Shown here in pieces: positions 18,890 through 31,600 of a stretch of 32,580 nucleotides of DNA. Each line of letters starts with the position of its first letter. The first letter of the stretch is position 1. Source of the stretch: Bacteroidales bacterium (GTDB taxonomy: Bacteria; Bacteroidota; Bacteroidia; Bacteroidales; UBA1715); contig JAFZOY010000126.1 of NCBI GenBank assembly GCA_017552705.1, positions 1 through 32,580 on the forward strand. Direction: 5' to 3'. The position numbers and the translations under genes are program-made. The notes below the pieces were generated by a model. The model did not search any database. It worked only from the letters and a program-made list of their open reading frames with translations, and was not told where the DNA came from.

Positions 18890-19543
18890 TTACTCGTCAG
18901 TTCCCCACTCGTTCATAAATTCCTTGAGGAATTGTTCCAAAAACGTATGTCGTGGTTCGGCCATTTCCTTTGCCGTTGGTGTATTCATTAAATACTTGAG
19001 TTTCAACAATTTTTCGTAAAAATGATTGATAGTTGTACCATTTGATTGCCGATATTCTTCGGCATTTTCAAATTCCTTCGGTTCAATTTCAGGATTGTAG
19101 AGTTCTCGATTTTTGTAGCCGCCATAATGGAACGCACGAGCAATGCCAATTGCCCCAATTGCATCAAGTCGGTCGGCATCCTGCACTATGGCACATTCTA
19201 TCGAAGGAACGCCCTTCACATTGAAACCACCTTTATACGAAATATTCTGTATAATGTCGAGGATTTTTTCCCGTTCCGCCGATTTGAATTTGGCCTTTTT
19301 GAGAATATTTTCGGTCAATTTCAACCCAATCACGGTGTTGCCATTGCTGAATTTTTCATCGGAAACATCGTGGAGCAAAGCGGCAGCCTGAATAATAGAA
19401 ATATCACCACCTTCGCTTTGTGCAATCTGTTCGGCGTTTTTCATCACACGAATGGCATGGGAATAATCGTGTCCGCACTCTGCATGCTGCATTGTGCGCT
19501 TTACTTCTGATTTAATATATTCAATCCGCTTATCGCAATCCAT
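18890..19543 (-). CDS. HD-domain phosphohydrolase (YedJ/YpgQ-like)
   Basis: The chosen start MDCDKRIEYIKSE gives 217 aa. A longer frame from 19564 exists, but its start overlaps a perfect -7 promoter box (19562-19569), so it would hardly be transcribed. The metal-binding HD pattern is complete: H29 in GHDYSH, H58-D59 in AALLHDVSD, and the late Asp in QDADRLDAIGAIGIARAF (D122 or D124). These motifs and the later HYGGY segment match the YedJ/YpgQ group; some members are metal-dependent nucleotide pyrophosphohydrolases, but the substrate here is not known. It has no signal peptide. It stands alone between the convergent GH94 gene and the 3' end of the giant surface-protein gene on its own strand. 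Confidence 0.88.
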   Translation of the reverse strand: MDCDKRIEYIKSEVKRTMQHAECGHDYSHAIRVMKNAEQIAQSEGGDISIIQAAALLHDVSDEKFSNGNTVIGLKLTENILKKAKFKSAEREKILDIIQNISYKGGFNVKGVPSIECAIVQDADRLDAIGAIGIARAFHYGGYKNRELYNPEIEPKEFENAEEYRQSNGTTINHFYEKLLKLKYLMNTPTAKEMAEPRHTFLEQFLKEFMNEWGTDE

Positions 19544-19561
19544 AACAATTTGTATATGCCA

Positions 19562-19569
19562 CAAAGATA
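19562..19569 (-). promoter_or_regulatory. Bacteroidota -7 box of the HD-domain gene
   Basis: Minus-strand TATCTTTG matches TAnnTTTG exactly and lies 18 bases before the chosen ATG at 19543. The nearest TTG upstream (19593-19595) is 23 bases away, slightly farther than the usual 19-21. It lies just past the stop of the giant gene, so the HD gene probably has its own transcript. Confidence 0.5.
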
Positions 19570-19606
19570 AGAATTTAAAGTGAAATTCTCTTCAAAGCAA
19601 ACCAAA

Positions 19607-22600
19607 TTACCTGAGCAGGATTACATTTCCATATTTTTTCTTTTTGCCATGTCCGACCTCAACACCATCCCACACTTTACCATCAATGAATGTCGCATCG
19701 ATTCTCCACACGTACACGCCAGATTCCATCATTTTTCCATTGTAGCGGCCGTCCCATTCTCCCACAAACATTCCATCGCGGACTTCATTGGAATACCACA
19801 ACATATTGCCCCAATGGTCGTACACCGCAACTTCGCACGTTTTGAGATTGAAGCCCTGCGGAGCAAACGTACGCACGCCCAAAGCAGGGTTAGCAGGAGC
19901 AAACACATCGGGAACATACAATGCGGAACTACTATTTATAAAGAAACATTCCGTATAGGTGTCCTTACATCCAAATGAGTTTTCTATGGTCAATATCGGG
20001 CAATTGTAGCCATACGAATAATTCTCTTCCAGTATCGGATAATTCCGTTCTTCGTATGGAATCACCGCGTCAATCACGCTACTTGCCTCATTCTGATGGC
20101 CGAAATTCCACAACATAGAATATGTAATTGGCTCCGCAATAGAATCACCATCAACAACGCGCCACAAGCTATCCTGCATCGACGTATTCACAAACTCAGC
20201 GACATTCCGCAAACCAGGAATCGACCAAGAAAAACTTGCCACAGGCTTCGAGGCAACCTTCACAAACAATGTATCAAAACCTTCGCAACCCGCCCATGTT
20301 TGTTCATAAACCGACAACGTGTCGTAGCCAACATTTGTCCAATCAACATAGCGCACCGACGACGACACTGCATCTTTCGAATAAATCAGATTGTCGCCCT
20401 TCACATCCCAGTAGTAAATACTTCCTGGCGTATATTGCGTGTAGTAGCTTTCGGTAGCGCCAACGCACACACTATCAACACCAAACAACTTAGTTTTTGC
20501 GCCAGGAGCAACCGTCAACGAAATCGTATCGCGTTCACTCACACAACCATGTTCCTCATCGAAATATTCAATATCAAAAATTTCGAAACGGTAAGTTCCC
20601 GTATCAAGCATCTGCTGACCAGTAAATTTATATTTCGGTCCACGCATAGTCGCCGGAGCGATATTATCCAAACTATTCCACGTCATATCAGGACTACCAA
20701 GCGCCTGTAAATCCTTAATTTCCTCGCCGTGGCAAATCACTTTCGTAAACACAATCGGCTTACGTGCACGTTTTTTAATCGTGTATTTCATGGAAATGGT
20801 ATCGCTATTGCACGACACATTGTCGTATTTATAGCGGTAGAACGCCTTAACCACGTATTCACCAGGATTTTTGTTTTCCTCGGGAACCAATTTATGTTCC
20901 TCATTATCAAGATATGCGGTGGATTTCTTGCCATTTGTAATCGACCAGCCGACAAAAGACGATTCCGTGATTGGAGGCACAAAATCAGTTGCCTGAATCG
21001 TAAGAGCGCTATCATACACACACACGACTGTATCATCGCCAATCGAGAACGTAGGTTTCTGAATCACTCGCAATGTAACAGGAACCGTTTCGCTCACACA
21101 GCTACGCTGTTCGCGAACCACATAGAATGTAACATCATTATTCCCCACAATATCAGCATCGGGCGTGTAGGTGTAACCCGTCGTCAGATATCTGGTTAAA
21201 TCCTCGTCGGCATACCATTTATCGATACTCAAATTTGTTGACAACGTAGGTATATTTTTATTACCCGCACAAATACTTGCTCCGATCGGTTTTGGAGCAC
21301 TTGGCTGCGGATTCACATTAAGAACAAAAACAGCCATCGGGCCTTCGCAACCATTCAAAGTTTGTGATATATAGAATACCCTTGTTGACGGCGTCATATC
21401 AGTAATTTCAAGGCTTTCATCGTTTGTCAGCACCGTTGTCTTGTCGGAAGCATACCACGTAATATTTTCACCAAGAGCCTTCAAAGTAGGAGCCTCATCG
21501 TAGGTACATACATGATTCGAACCAACAATTTGCGGGCTTTGCGGCAATGGTTTCACCACAAGAGTTGCCGGTGTTGTCGCACCCTCGCAACCATCGGTTG
21601 TTACCGCAGCATAATACGTGTATTCGTCAGGAGATTCCACATACGGCACATATTTAGAGCCAACAGCCAAACCGAAGCCACCCTTCTTATCTTCAGTCAG
21701 ATACCATGTCACAAAAGAATTGTTATCGACTTCCGAAGTTACTTTCACACTATTCGACAACAACGAACCAGTGTAACAAACCTCATCGCCTTCGGTTGTT
21801 GGAGGTTCCGGACGAGGTTTCACCGTATATTCTCCCATGACAGCCTTACTATAACAGCCATCATCGTAGCGCAGAACCCAAACAGGGTGAGTTCCGACCG
21901 AATTATCCGTCGGATTATATTTCGTACCGACAGCATACTGAGCGACAGAAAGGTTATTCTCGTAATAATCACCAGGATTTTCCTCGAACCAAGAAAGTTC
22001 GCCCACGCCCAATGCAACACATTCCGGAGTTTGATTGTCGCCAAAGCAAATAGGTTCACCAACACGTAACGTTGGAGCGGCTATATCTTTCACAACAACA
22101 GTAGATTTTGCACGGACCGGACTTGCGCAACCGGCAAGAATTCCATCCTGAGGCTGGGCATTATATTCTTCGGCATAGAATGAATACGTGCCCATTTTTG
22201 ACAATGTAGGTGTAAACACCAAATTATCAGGCGACAAGCTTGTGAGCAAAGTACCTTCCGAATCATATATACGTACCACAGATTTGTCGTTTCTATTTGC
22301 CCACTCACCCAAAGAAACGTGCAATTCAGGAGCCGATTCATATACACAAACCGATGCTGATTCAATTGTAACATTTGGGACAGGGCACGGAATAATTTCC
22401 ACGGTGGTAGAATTACGTTCACTCTCACACCCATCAACAAACTGCGATGCATAATACGTTTTATTGACGACAACAGAACCCTTGTCGGGTGTTGTCCAAG
22501 GATTGTTAGACGAAGCGATACGCATATCGTCGCTTTGTGCATACCATCGCATAGTGGCATTTTCCTCCAAATTCAAACCTTCAAGCACCACAGGTCTATT

Positions 22601-25600
22601 TTCTGTAACAAGAGCATAATGGTTTGACAATGAAGGCGTTGGCACAAACCGTATCAACACCGACTGTTGAGCACTGCTTGTACATCCAAACGCATCAGCA
22701 TAATTATATTTAACAGTATATGTATCAGTCACTTTTCCATTGAACGACGGATAAAGTAGTCCCGACGAATGCATAGCATTTGGATAATCAACAATAGACC
22801 ATGAGCCTGCCCCAACTCCGTTTTTGTGTACATCAACAGTGGCATCAAAAATCACATCATTTTGGTCGTAGCACACAACTGATGGATTTTCCTCGTCGAA
22901 CGTGATTTCAGGCAACGGCAAAACAATCACACGCACGTATGCCGAATCACTTGGGCACGTACGCTGGGTAACAGGTTCCACTGCCACATAATTCACATAG
23001 AAGCCAACCGTATCGACTGCCGAAGCGGAAACCTGATGAGACAACGATGCCGTATTATTCACAATCTTCTGTTTTTCAGCAGTAAACCATTGCCATTCCT
23101 GAACCGATTCAGTGGTAGAAGCCTCCAAATCAGCGACATGTTCATCACCCACGCATGCCCGAACATCTTCGATTGTAGGAGCAGTAAACGGACATTCTAC
23201 AACAAGCACATCAACAGATGTTTTCTCGCTTTCACAACCATTAAAAGTTTGCGATGCATAGAAAGTATGTTCCGTAGGGACATTGCCCGCCAAACCTATA
23301 TTCCATACCAGAGAATGATTTGAACTAAACGATTCCAACTCACTATTGAACCAATTAACCTCAGCGCCGTCAAGCACTTCCGCCGAAAGCTGCGGTGCAA
23401 GGTTCTCCGTCACAATTGACGTGTGACCAATAAGCACAGGTTCAGGAACATATTGTACCGTAAGGTTCATTGACGCTGAATTTTCACATTCCTTTCCATC
23501 CTTATACGTATAGATTACCGTATATTCGCCAGATGTACGTTCCTTGAAATCAGAGCGGAAAATTCCCGACGTGCTGTTGATTGCAGATGTTTCGTTCTCC
23601 ACCGACCATACGCCTGAACCCGGACCATTGTCATGGTAATCAAGTTGTGACACATCCATAAGGACATTGCCTTCGTTGTAACAAATCTGTCTATCCTCCA
23701 AAACAATTGTTGGCAATGGTAACACAACAATCGACACCTGTGCTTTCTGACTCTCGCACAATTCCCCACTTTGAGTTTCCTCTGCCAAATAACTCACAAA
23801 GAATGTAGTTGTTCCTGCGTTGTCAACCGATACCGAATGATGATATGTATTAGATTCCTCACCAGAAATCACTGCACCATCGCCATTATACCAAACCCAT
23901 TTTGCCGGCGTGGCTTCATTGGTTGTTGCCGTGATTTCATTGAGCGTTCCTCCAACACACACCATCTGTCCATCAACATTAGGTTTTCCATACGGGCAAT
24001 CAACGATAGCAACCTTTTGTTCCACACGTTCGCTCTCACATCCATTCACCGTTTGGCTTACCCAATAACTTCGTGTTGTTTCCTGGGTTGGATCAATATC
24101 AGCCACCTGCCACGGATTATCGTTCGATGCGACAGAAACCGCTGATTTTGCATAGAACCAATTCACCGTATGGTTCTTCGAAGTTTCTATATTCTCAGCC
24201 GTAACAATAACAGGATCTGGTTTCGAAACAATACCATTATAATCCGTCACTTGAGGTTTTTGAGCATATTCAACATCAATGCGGACAGTTTTTTCAAACG
24301 AACAATTCTTTGTATCAGTATATGAATACGTCACCTGATACGAATGGTCCCTATCAGCTTCGGAAGTTTGCTCATCATCCTCAAAAGCTGGGTCAAGAAT
24401 ACCCGTCAGAGGATCAATACCACCAGTTTTTCCTTCTATATTCCACAACCACGAACCTTCGGTTATTCCCGTTGACTTCACGCCGTTCACCACTGCTGAC
24501 AATGTTCTGCTACCATCGGCATAACACAACAACGTATCGTTCATTTTAATATCCGGAGCCTTGTTTATGGTAATAGAAACTGGCGTTTTCGGACTTTCGC
24601 ACTCCCTATCGTTAACCGACGTGACTTTTGCCTTATAGCTCACAAAATAACTTTGCACATTTTCATTTTCAGCAGTTACGCCGTGGTTATACGAACTTGA
24701 GCCATCATCGTCGGCAACACTATGTGTTGTAACCCCATCTGGATCATACCATAGCCATTCTGTTGGATTGTCGCCAATAGCATCAACATCGGTAGAAGCA
24801 GTCAACGCAGGGACAGTTTCGTCAAACTGGCAAGCGACAACAGATTGGGCAACTGGCGCAGTCCACGGACAATCAAGCAAATGAAGTTTTACCTCAACCA
24901 AATCACTTTCACAACCATAATTATCGGTTTGCGAAACCCAGTATGATTTCACTAATGAGTTTTTTCCTTCCGCTTCAACCGACAACCCATCTCTATCAGG
25001 GGTGAAGGATTTTGAATTTTCTTCATTCAAAACATCCGACTTAAGATTGTCGCTATACCATACAATTTTTTTCCCGGGAGACACAAGTGATGCAGTCATA
25101 TAATCATCGGGAATCCCACTAATCTCATCAATAAGCCAAGTTTTATTCTCCGAAATCGGATACGTAGGAACAAAATGAGCAGTTACAGTTTTCAACTCAA
25201 CTGTCTGGCAGGAAACAGTTGTCGTACCATACGTATGATGCTCTACCACAGTATATTCAATAGGGCACTTTACAGGTTTATCTGGGCGGTCAGGATTTGG
25301 AGTTGGAATCCATTGTTTTGCATCTGCATCAAAACCTTCAACTTCAAACGAAGTAGTTAAGATTCCCGTTGCTGGAACCATTTTGAACAATACTGCCCCA
25401 TCTTTTCCGCACACATGTTCTGGAACATCCACCATCACGATTGGATTTGCAATCACTTTTATTGTAACAGGCCGTCCTCCCGACCAACAAGAGTGTTCAG
25501 CATCGTACTCGGCGACATATACAATTCGTTCAGAAGGTTGTAACACATCATAACCAAATAGATCAGATAGCCTAAGTTCTGTATTATTATCCAGCAAATC

Positions 25601-28600
25601 CGCCGCATTGGCATCTCTTATCCCGGTTGGATTCGTATTAAACCACGATATTTTATTTCCTGGCGCAAGCGAACCTTCAGCTGGTTCCGCAGACAAAACA
25701 ACTTTTTTACCTGTACCTACACAGTAATATTCATTGTTTGCAAAGGGAGTTTTTGCGGGGCAATCAGAAATCACCACCGTTGCAACAACCTCATCGCTAT
25801 AGCAGGTTCCGTCAATAATATCGTGACTTTCCACAATTGAGTAAGAATATGTACCTTCCAAGCTATTCTTAGTCAAACCAGTAACGAACAACGTCGCGGT
25901 TGATTCATTAGTTTCACCTTGTTGCCAAACAACTCCGTCTCCTGGGGTTGTTATTATAGCGGTCAAATCCGGTTCATCCGAAAGTTCTCCATCTGAACCA
26001 CGAACAATCATCTTACTATTACCACCTTCAATAGTAGGCTTACTCACGTTAACAATAGAAATAGTGTGCTGTGCTGAATTCGTACATCCGTATTCATCCA
26101 CATACGTGTAAACGATAGTCTGATTGTCGCCAGCTCCTACCACACTAGGATTGATTGTACCCGAGGACACAGCGCCACTGAATATGCCTACACCTGGGGA
26201 TGTAGGAGAAACCATCAAATCAAATTCCTCTGATTTATAACAAATCTCTATTGGAGTCGCATCGTCAAATCTGACATCAGGAAGTTCATGTACAGTTACG
26301 TTCGTAGAAACTTCAGTTGTACAATTATCCAAATCAGTATAAACATACGTAATAGTATGAGGCCCAATAATTTCGTGCGATGGAGTTAATGCTCCATTCG
26401 TTTCGTTTATGTCGGCAGTTGCGCAAGAAAAAACACCCGTACCGCCTTCTGGAGTCGTTTCAACCGTCATTGTAACAACATCACTATTTGCGCCACTTTC
26501 GCAAACCGACGATTTTGATGCCTTCAAAGTTACCGTTGGTCGAGGTAGCACATGTATCAACGTCGTCGCTGGCGTTATCGTCTTACATGAGCCGTCGGCA
26601 TCTGACGACGTATATTCATACGAAATTGTATAATCACCAGCACCTGATGCTTGAGGATCGAATACACCTGTTGTTTCGTCAATCACTCCCGAACCTGACG
26701 CAGAGAATTGCCCCGTTCCTCCTGCTGGTTCAACCGACAGGACTGTTGTCGTTTTTAGTTCACCATCCTCACAAACCTTATCGTCTATGGAAATTGACAC
26801 TGTTGGGATTGGATGAATAGTTACCGTAACTGGTTCGGAAGTGTTTTTACAATTATTCTTGTCGGTTACTTCCACACGAATAGTATAAGTTTCCACTGGC
26901 GTTGTTGGCAACAGGACAGGTGCAGCTATCGACTGGTCGCTAAGAACTTTAACCGACGAAGGCGTGTATGTCCACATCTGCGATTCCTGCACTACACCCT
27001 CTATGCTAAGCTGAACCGGCGTTCCTTTACACGCACTATTTGTTGCGACAGAAATCACTGGTTCCGGCAAAGGATGAATGGTGACGGTAATTTTTGCGGT
27101 ATCGCTGGCACAAGAATTATCAATTTGTTTCACTCCATACACAAATGTAGTCGCTTCTGCCGTTGTTGGTGTAGGTGCTTCCGCCAATTCATTACCTTCG
27201 CCATCGAACCATGCCAAACTTGCCGTTGTTGTAGTTGCCATCGCCGTCAACGGCGCTGCCGTTGCATTAACACAATATGCCACTTGTTTGTCGGCAACCG
27301 TTGGCTTCACAGGAATTGAATTTACAACTATGTTTGTTTTCGCAATAGGACTCACACAATTGTTTTTGCTGGTATATACATACGAGATTTCCTGCGTGCC
27401 TGTTTGCGATGCAGTGAATTTTGCAGTAGTTTCCGTAAGTCCCTCGGCATTTGTCCATTCACCTGTACCATCAGGTTCACTTACTGTTGCAGTTAAATCA
27501 GTAGTTGTGAGATTGCAGATTTCGCTTGGTTGAGCCGAAATAGTTACCTCTGGAATCGGATAAATGGTGAATGTTTTTTCAACAGGAACAACATTCGAGC
27601 AATTGTTTTCGTCAGTCACGACCAAACCAACAGTAAATGAAGAGGTTGCAATTGTTCTCGTATTTAATGTAGATTCCCGTTTCGCAGCATTCAAAAGATA
27701 CCCGTTTCCACCATCATTCCATACATAGTTAGAATACTCCTCAGTGCTCAGATTAATATTTGAGCCTTTACAAACGGCATCTGCACTGGCAGTGATTGTA
27801 GGATTCGGCAATGCGAACACAGTAACTTCTATTTTTGCCGTATCGCTGGTACAGCCATTATCAGTTTGTTTTACAAAAAATTGCTGAACACCTTCTGCGC
27901 TCGTAGTTGGCGTTGGAGCATCGGGCAATACATCCATTGTGGAATTAAACCATGTGAGTGTTGCAGTTTGACTTGCCGTTGACGCAAGCAATTGCGCTGC
28001 GTTTTTTCCCATACAATATTGAGGATGTTTGTTGGCAACTATCGGTTTTGCAGGAATAGCATACACTTGAATCGTTGCCGTTGCCTCATCACTTTTACAA
28101 CCATGAATACTTGTATATACATACTTCACAGTAGATTGTCCAACCGCCGATGCCGTGAATGTTGCTGAAGTCTCGGATGTTTCATCAGCATTGGTCCAAA
28201 CGCCCGTTCCATCAGGTTCGCTTACAGTTGCAGTCAAATCTGTTGCGGTTAAATTACAAATACCTGATTCCGATGCTACAACCGATGCCGTTGGTTTTGG
28301 GAAGAATGTGATTGTTTTCGTCACAGCAGCCGATGCTTCACAATTATGTTCATCAACAACAGTAACACCAAACGTATATGTGCCTGCCGCGGTACTTTTT
28401 GCTATCACCGGAGAAGCTTTTCTATAATCGTTTAACACGCTGACATTCGCACCTGTCCATGTTTGCGAAACATACGTAACGCCATCCAATCCCAACGTAA
28501 CAGCCTCTGTTCCAGAACAAACCTCATCTTTGCTCGCTGTAATAACAGGCGTTGGTAACGGATGAACTGTCACTGTGATTGAAGCCTTTGGACTTTCACA

Positions 28601-31600
28601 ATTATTCACTGTTTGCGTCACTTGATATGTCACAGTTTTGTCGGCTTCGTTGGTCAAAGGAGTTGGAGCCACAGTTGACGTTGTGCCATCGGGCAAATAC
28701 CACGTAAGGTTCTCACCCACAGCAGACAATTGTTCTGCTTCAGCACCGATACAATATTCCACAGGATTACTCCATGCAGAAACATCAGGTGCATCAGGAA
28801 TCTTATAAATCGTAGCGGTGATTTCTTCTGAAGTAACCGAACAACTCAGCGTTGTGGTATATTTCATTGTATAGGTTAATTGCTCTGTTACAGTGGTTTC
28901 CGCAGTTACATTTTTCGAGACAACCAATGTTTCCGACGAACCAGACGATGTTCCTGTCCACGAATACGAAGGTTCTCCCTCGCCAACATTATCAACCGTA
29001 GCACTAAATGTTATATCATTTCCACTACAAACCTCCTCAGGTTCCGCTTTTATTTCCGTTATTACAGGTTGCTTATAAACAACCACATCCTTGCTCGCCT
29101 CTATGCTGACGCAATTATGAATAGTTTTCGTCGTCAAATAATAAGTCTGCGCATCGGCAACAGTAACATCCCTTAATATTGGATTCTGGCTTTCGCTCAC
29201 CAGCGTTCGGGCATCACCTTTTGTCCACCGATACGAAACACCTGTAATATTACTTGAGCCCTTCAATGGTATATCGCTACCTTCACAAACAGGTGCGACA
29301 GATTCAATTACAGCCGAAGGCACAGGATTCACAGTTATTGAAGCTGACAACGTACTTGATGGTGCCATGCAACCATAAGAATCCTCCAAACTAACCAACG
29401 TATAAATAAATTTATTTTGAATAGTGGCATTCGTAATTGACGGAGCTACTAGCGAAAACGTCGTTTCATCGTCAGGAAGCGTCCGTGCCACATCGTTATC
29501 CACACCATTTGTAGAAAGGCGGTACTTGAATTTATACGGTGGTTCACCTTTGTCGAATGTATAGGTTACCTGAGGCATTGTTTGTGTTCCATAACAAAAC
29601 TCATCGCCACCAGTAATACTTTTCAAAACCGGAGATTCAGCCTTAGTCAATTCTATTTCAGCTTGTTGCCAACATTTTTGAGCCGTGGGGTACGTTGCAT
29701 CGCGAACCAGCAAAACATACGTTCCCGCATCAACATACTGAACCTCTGCCGTAGATGTATTATCATGGGCAATAGCAACAGCCTCAAGATCGGTACCGAT
29801 TTCATCTTTGAACCATAGATAATCAAATGTACCAACTACCGTTGCAGACTCCGAAACCGACAAAGTGGTTGAGCCATCTGGACACAGAACATCGTCATCA
29901 TCAGTTGAAAGAATTGAAACCGCGGCAGGTTTCGTACACGTAACTCCACGACAACTCAAACCCACAACATTCGTTATCTGGTATGTTGCACATGCATCAC
30001 TGGGTTTACCGTTTGCGGCAACTTGCTGCGCCACAGTAGAATTTTCTCCAATCACCACACGGAACAATGTTTCGCCATCCTCCAAATCATCGCAATAGTG
30101 GTTTTGAGTAGTTTCCGAAATAGTTGTCCATGTAGAGCCACCATCTTGCGACATTTGCCATACAAACGCGGCATTCGGATATTCCAAAGTCCATGAATCG
30201 AATCCACTCAAACCAGCAATGTGAGTAGGTGTAGCACTGCAATCAAAATTGGCTATATAATGCAACGATGAATTGTTATCAAAAGCAAGACTCGCCTGCG
30301 GAACTTTTTCTTGGCAAATCTTCACCTCAAAATCATCAAAAATAGTTGGCACATTCCAATTTTGATTTCCCTTATAAATGACTTGAACGGTTATATTTCC
30401 ATTATAATTTATTGGTATTTCAAACGGATAAACATATTGTTTCCAACTTGGACTGGCTTCACCACCATTTTTAATGTTATCGTCACCAGCCAAAATATTT
30501 CCAGCTGCATCTTTTACATATACAGCGTAAAACATGTCCGTATATGTATTAAGCGTTAATGTCTTAAAAGAAAAAATGTATGCTTTACAATTACAGAATG
30601 GTCCATTTAATACTTTTTCAAAAACAGTTGATTGTCCACCCGACAATAATCTTGAATAAAGGACGGCATCATTTGCATTTGGAGAATAGAAATCTGTTAA
30701 TTTTCTTTGAAAACAATCATAATAACAAGTTGGATTTGTTTGTTCTCCCACAGCCGTATATGGGTCACTTGTGATAATATAATCATTTCCATTAAATTGG
30801 TCTCCTGGAGTTGTGAAAGGATTTAATTTCACATCTGCATTAGCGCGGATTAAGGATTTATCAATTACCCCAAAATCTTCTTTCCAAATGGTTTTCAAAT
30901 TATCCTTATACGAACAATCTGGTTCGGGAGACACGCCAGCCAAAGTATTGGAGATTGAGTAATACGAGCATCCGTTACTTGGACCGCCATGCAAAGCGAT
31001 ATATTCAGCTTCGGACTTTGCATCTACATCCGTTGTTGAGCCAGTAATAATCACTCGATATACTTCACGTACACCAGTTGGAACTTCCCATTCTATATTG
31101 TTCTTATCAATACCGCTCACCGGCTCTGGCATATTTATCCATGTATATCCATCATCTCTTGAGCGTTGCCACAAAAAATATACTTGACTATAAATGTCTT
31201 TCCAACTATCAAGTACCTCAGTTGGAACCGAAAAACGTGCCAAGAACACACAACCCGATGCACTTGTCGTACTTTCTTGCGAGATAGTATTTATTGAAAT
31301 CGTAGGATCTATAACTTGTTGTACATCATACCGATACAAAGAAATGTCATCAATCACAAAATCATTTCCGCAACCGCCATTTTTATGATTCACAACCTCC
31401 AATTTCAGTTTATCACCATCGCCAGCAGTAAATTCTACTTGATATTGAGACCATGCTCGTTCTGCAAACGGACTATAAAATCCTTGTCCTGTTTCTCCCC
31501 AATCGACATCTCCATTATCCTTCAAGGGCAATTCCCACAACGGAATATCGCTTGTTTCAAAGGTTTTTATAAGCACAGGTGTAGGATTTTTAACATTATA

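Noticed and set aside
19046..19510. Plus-strand 154-codon frame opposite the HD-domain gene
   Set aside because: The HD frame carries the complete metal-binding pattern, and the opposite frame shows no motif.
20096..20710. Plus-strand frame of 204 codons within the giant gene, with similar ones at 21512-22069, 20729-21199 and 26813-27319
   Set aside because: Their Arg/His/Ile-rich composition is what the reverse frame of a Thr/Val/Glu-rich repeat gene gives; the giant frame is continuous and has recognisable modules throughout.
22385..28800. Regularly spaced repeats considered as a CRISPR array or insertion-sequence copies
   Set aside because: The units are 740-900 bp, in frame, diverged and encode protein modules; there are no short direct repeats with unique spacers and no transposase.
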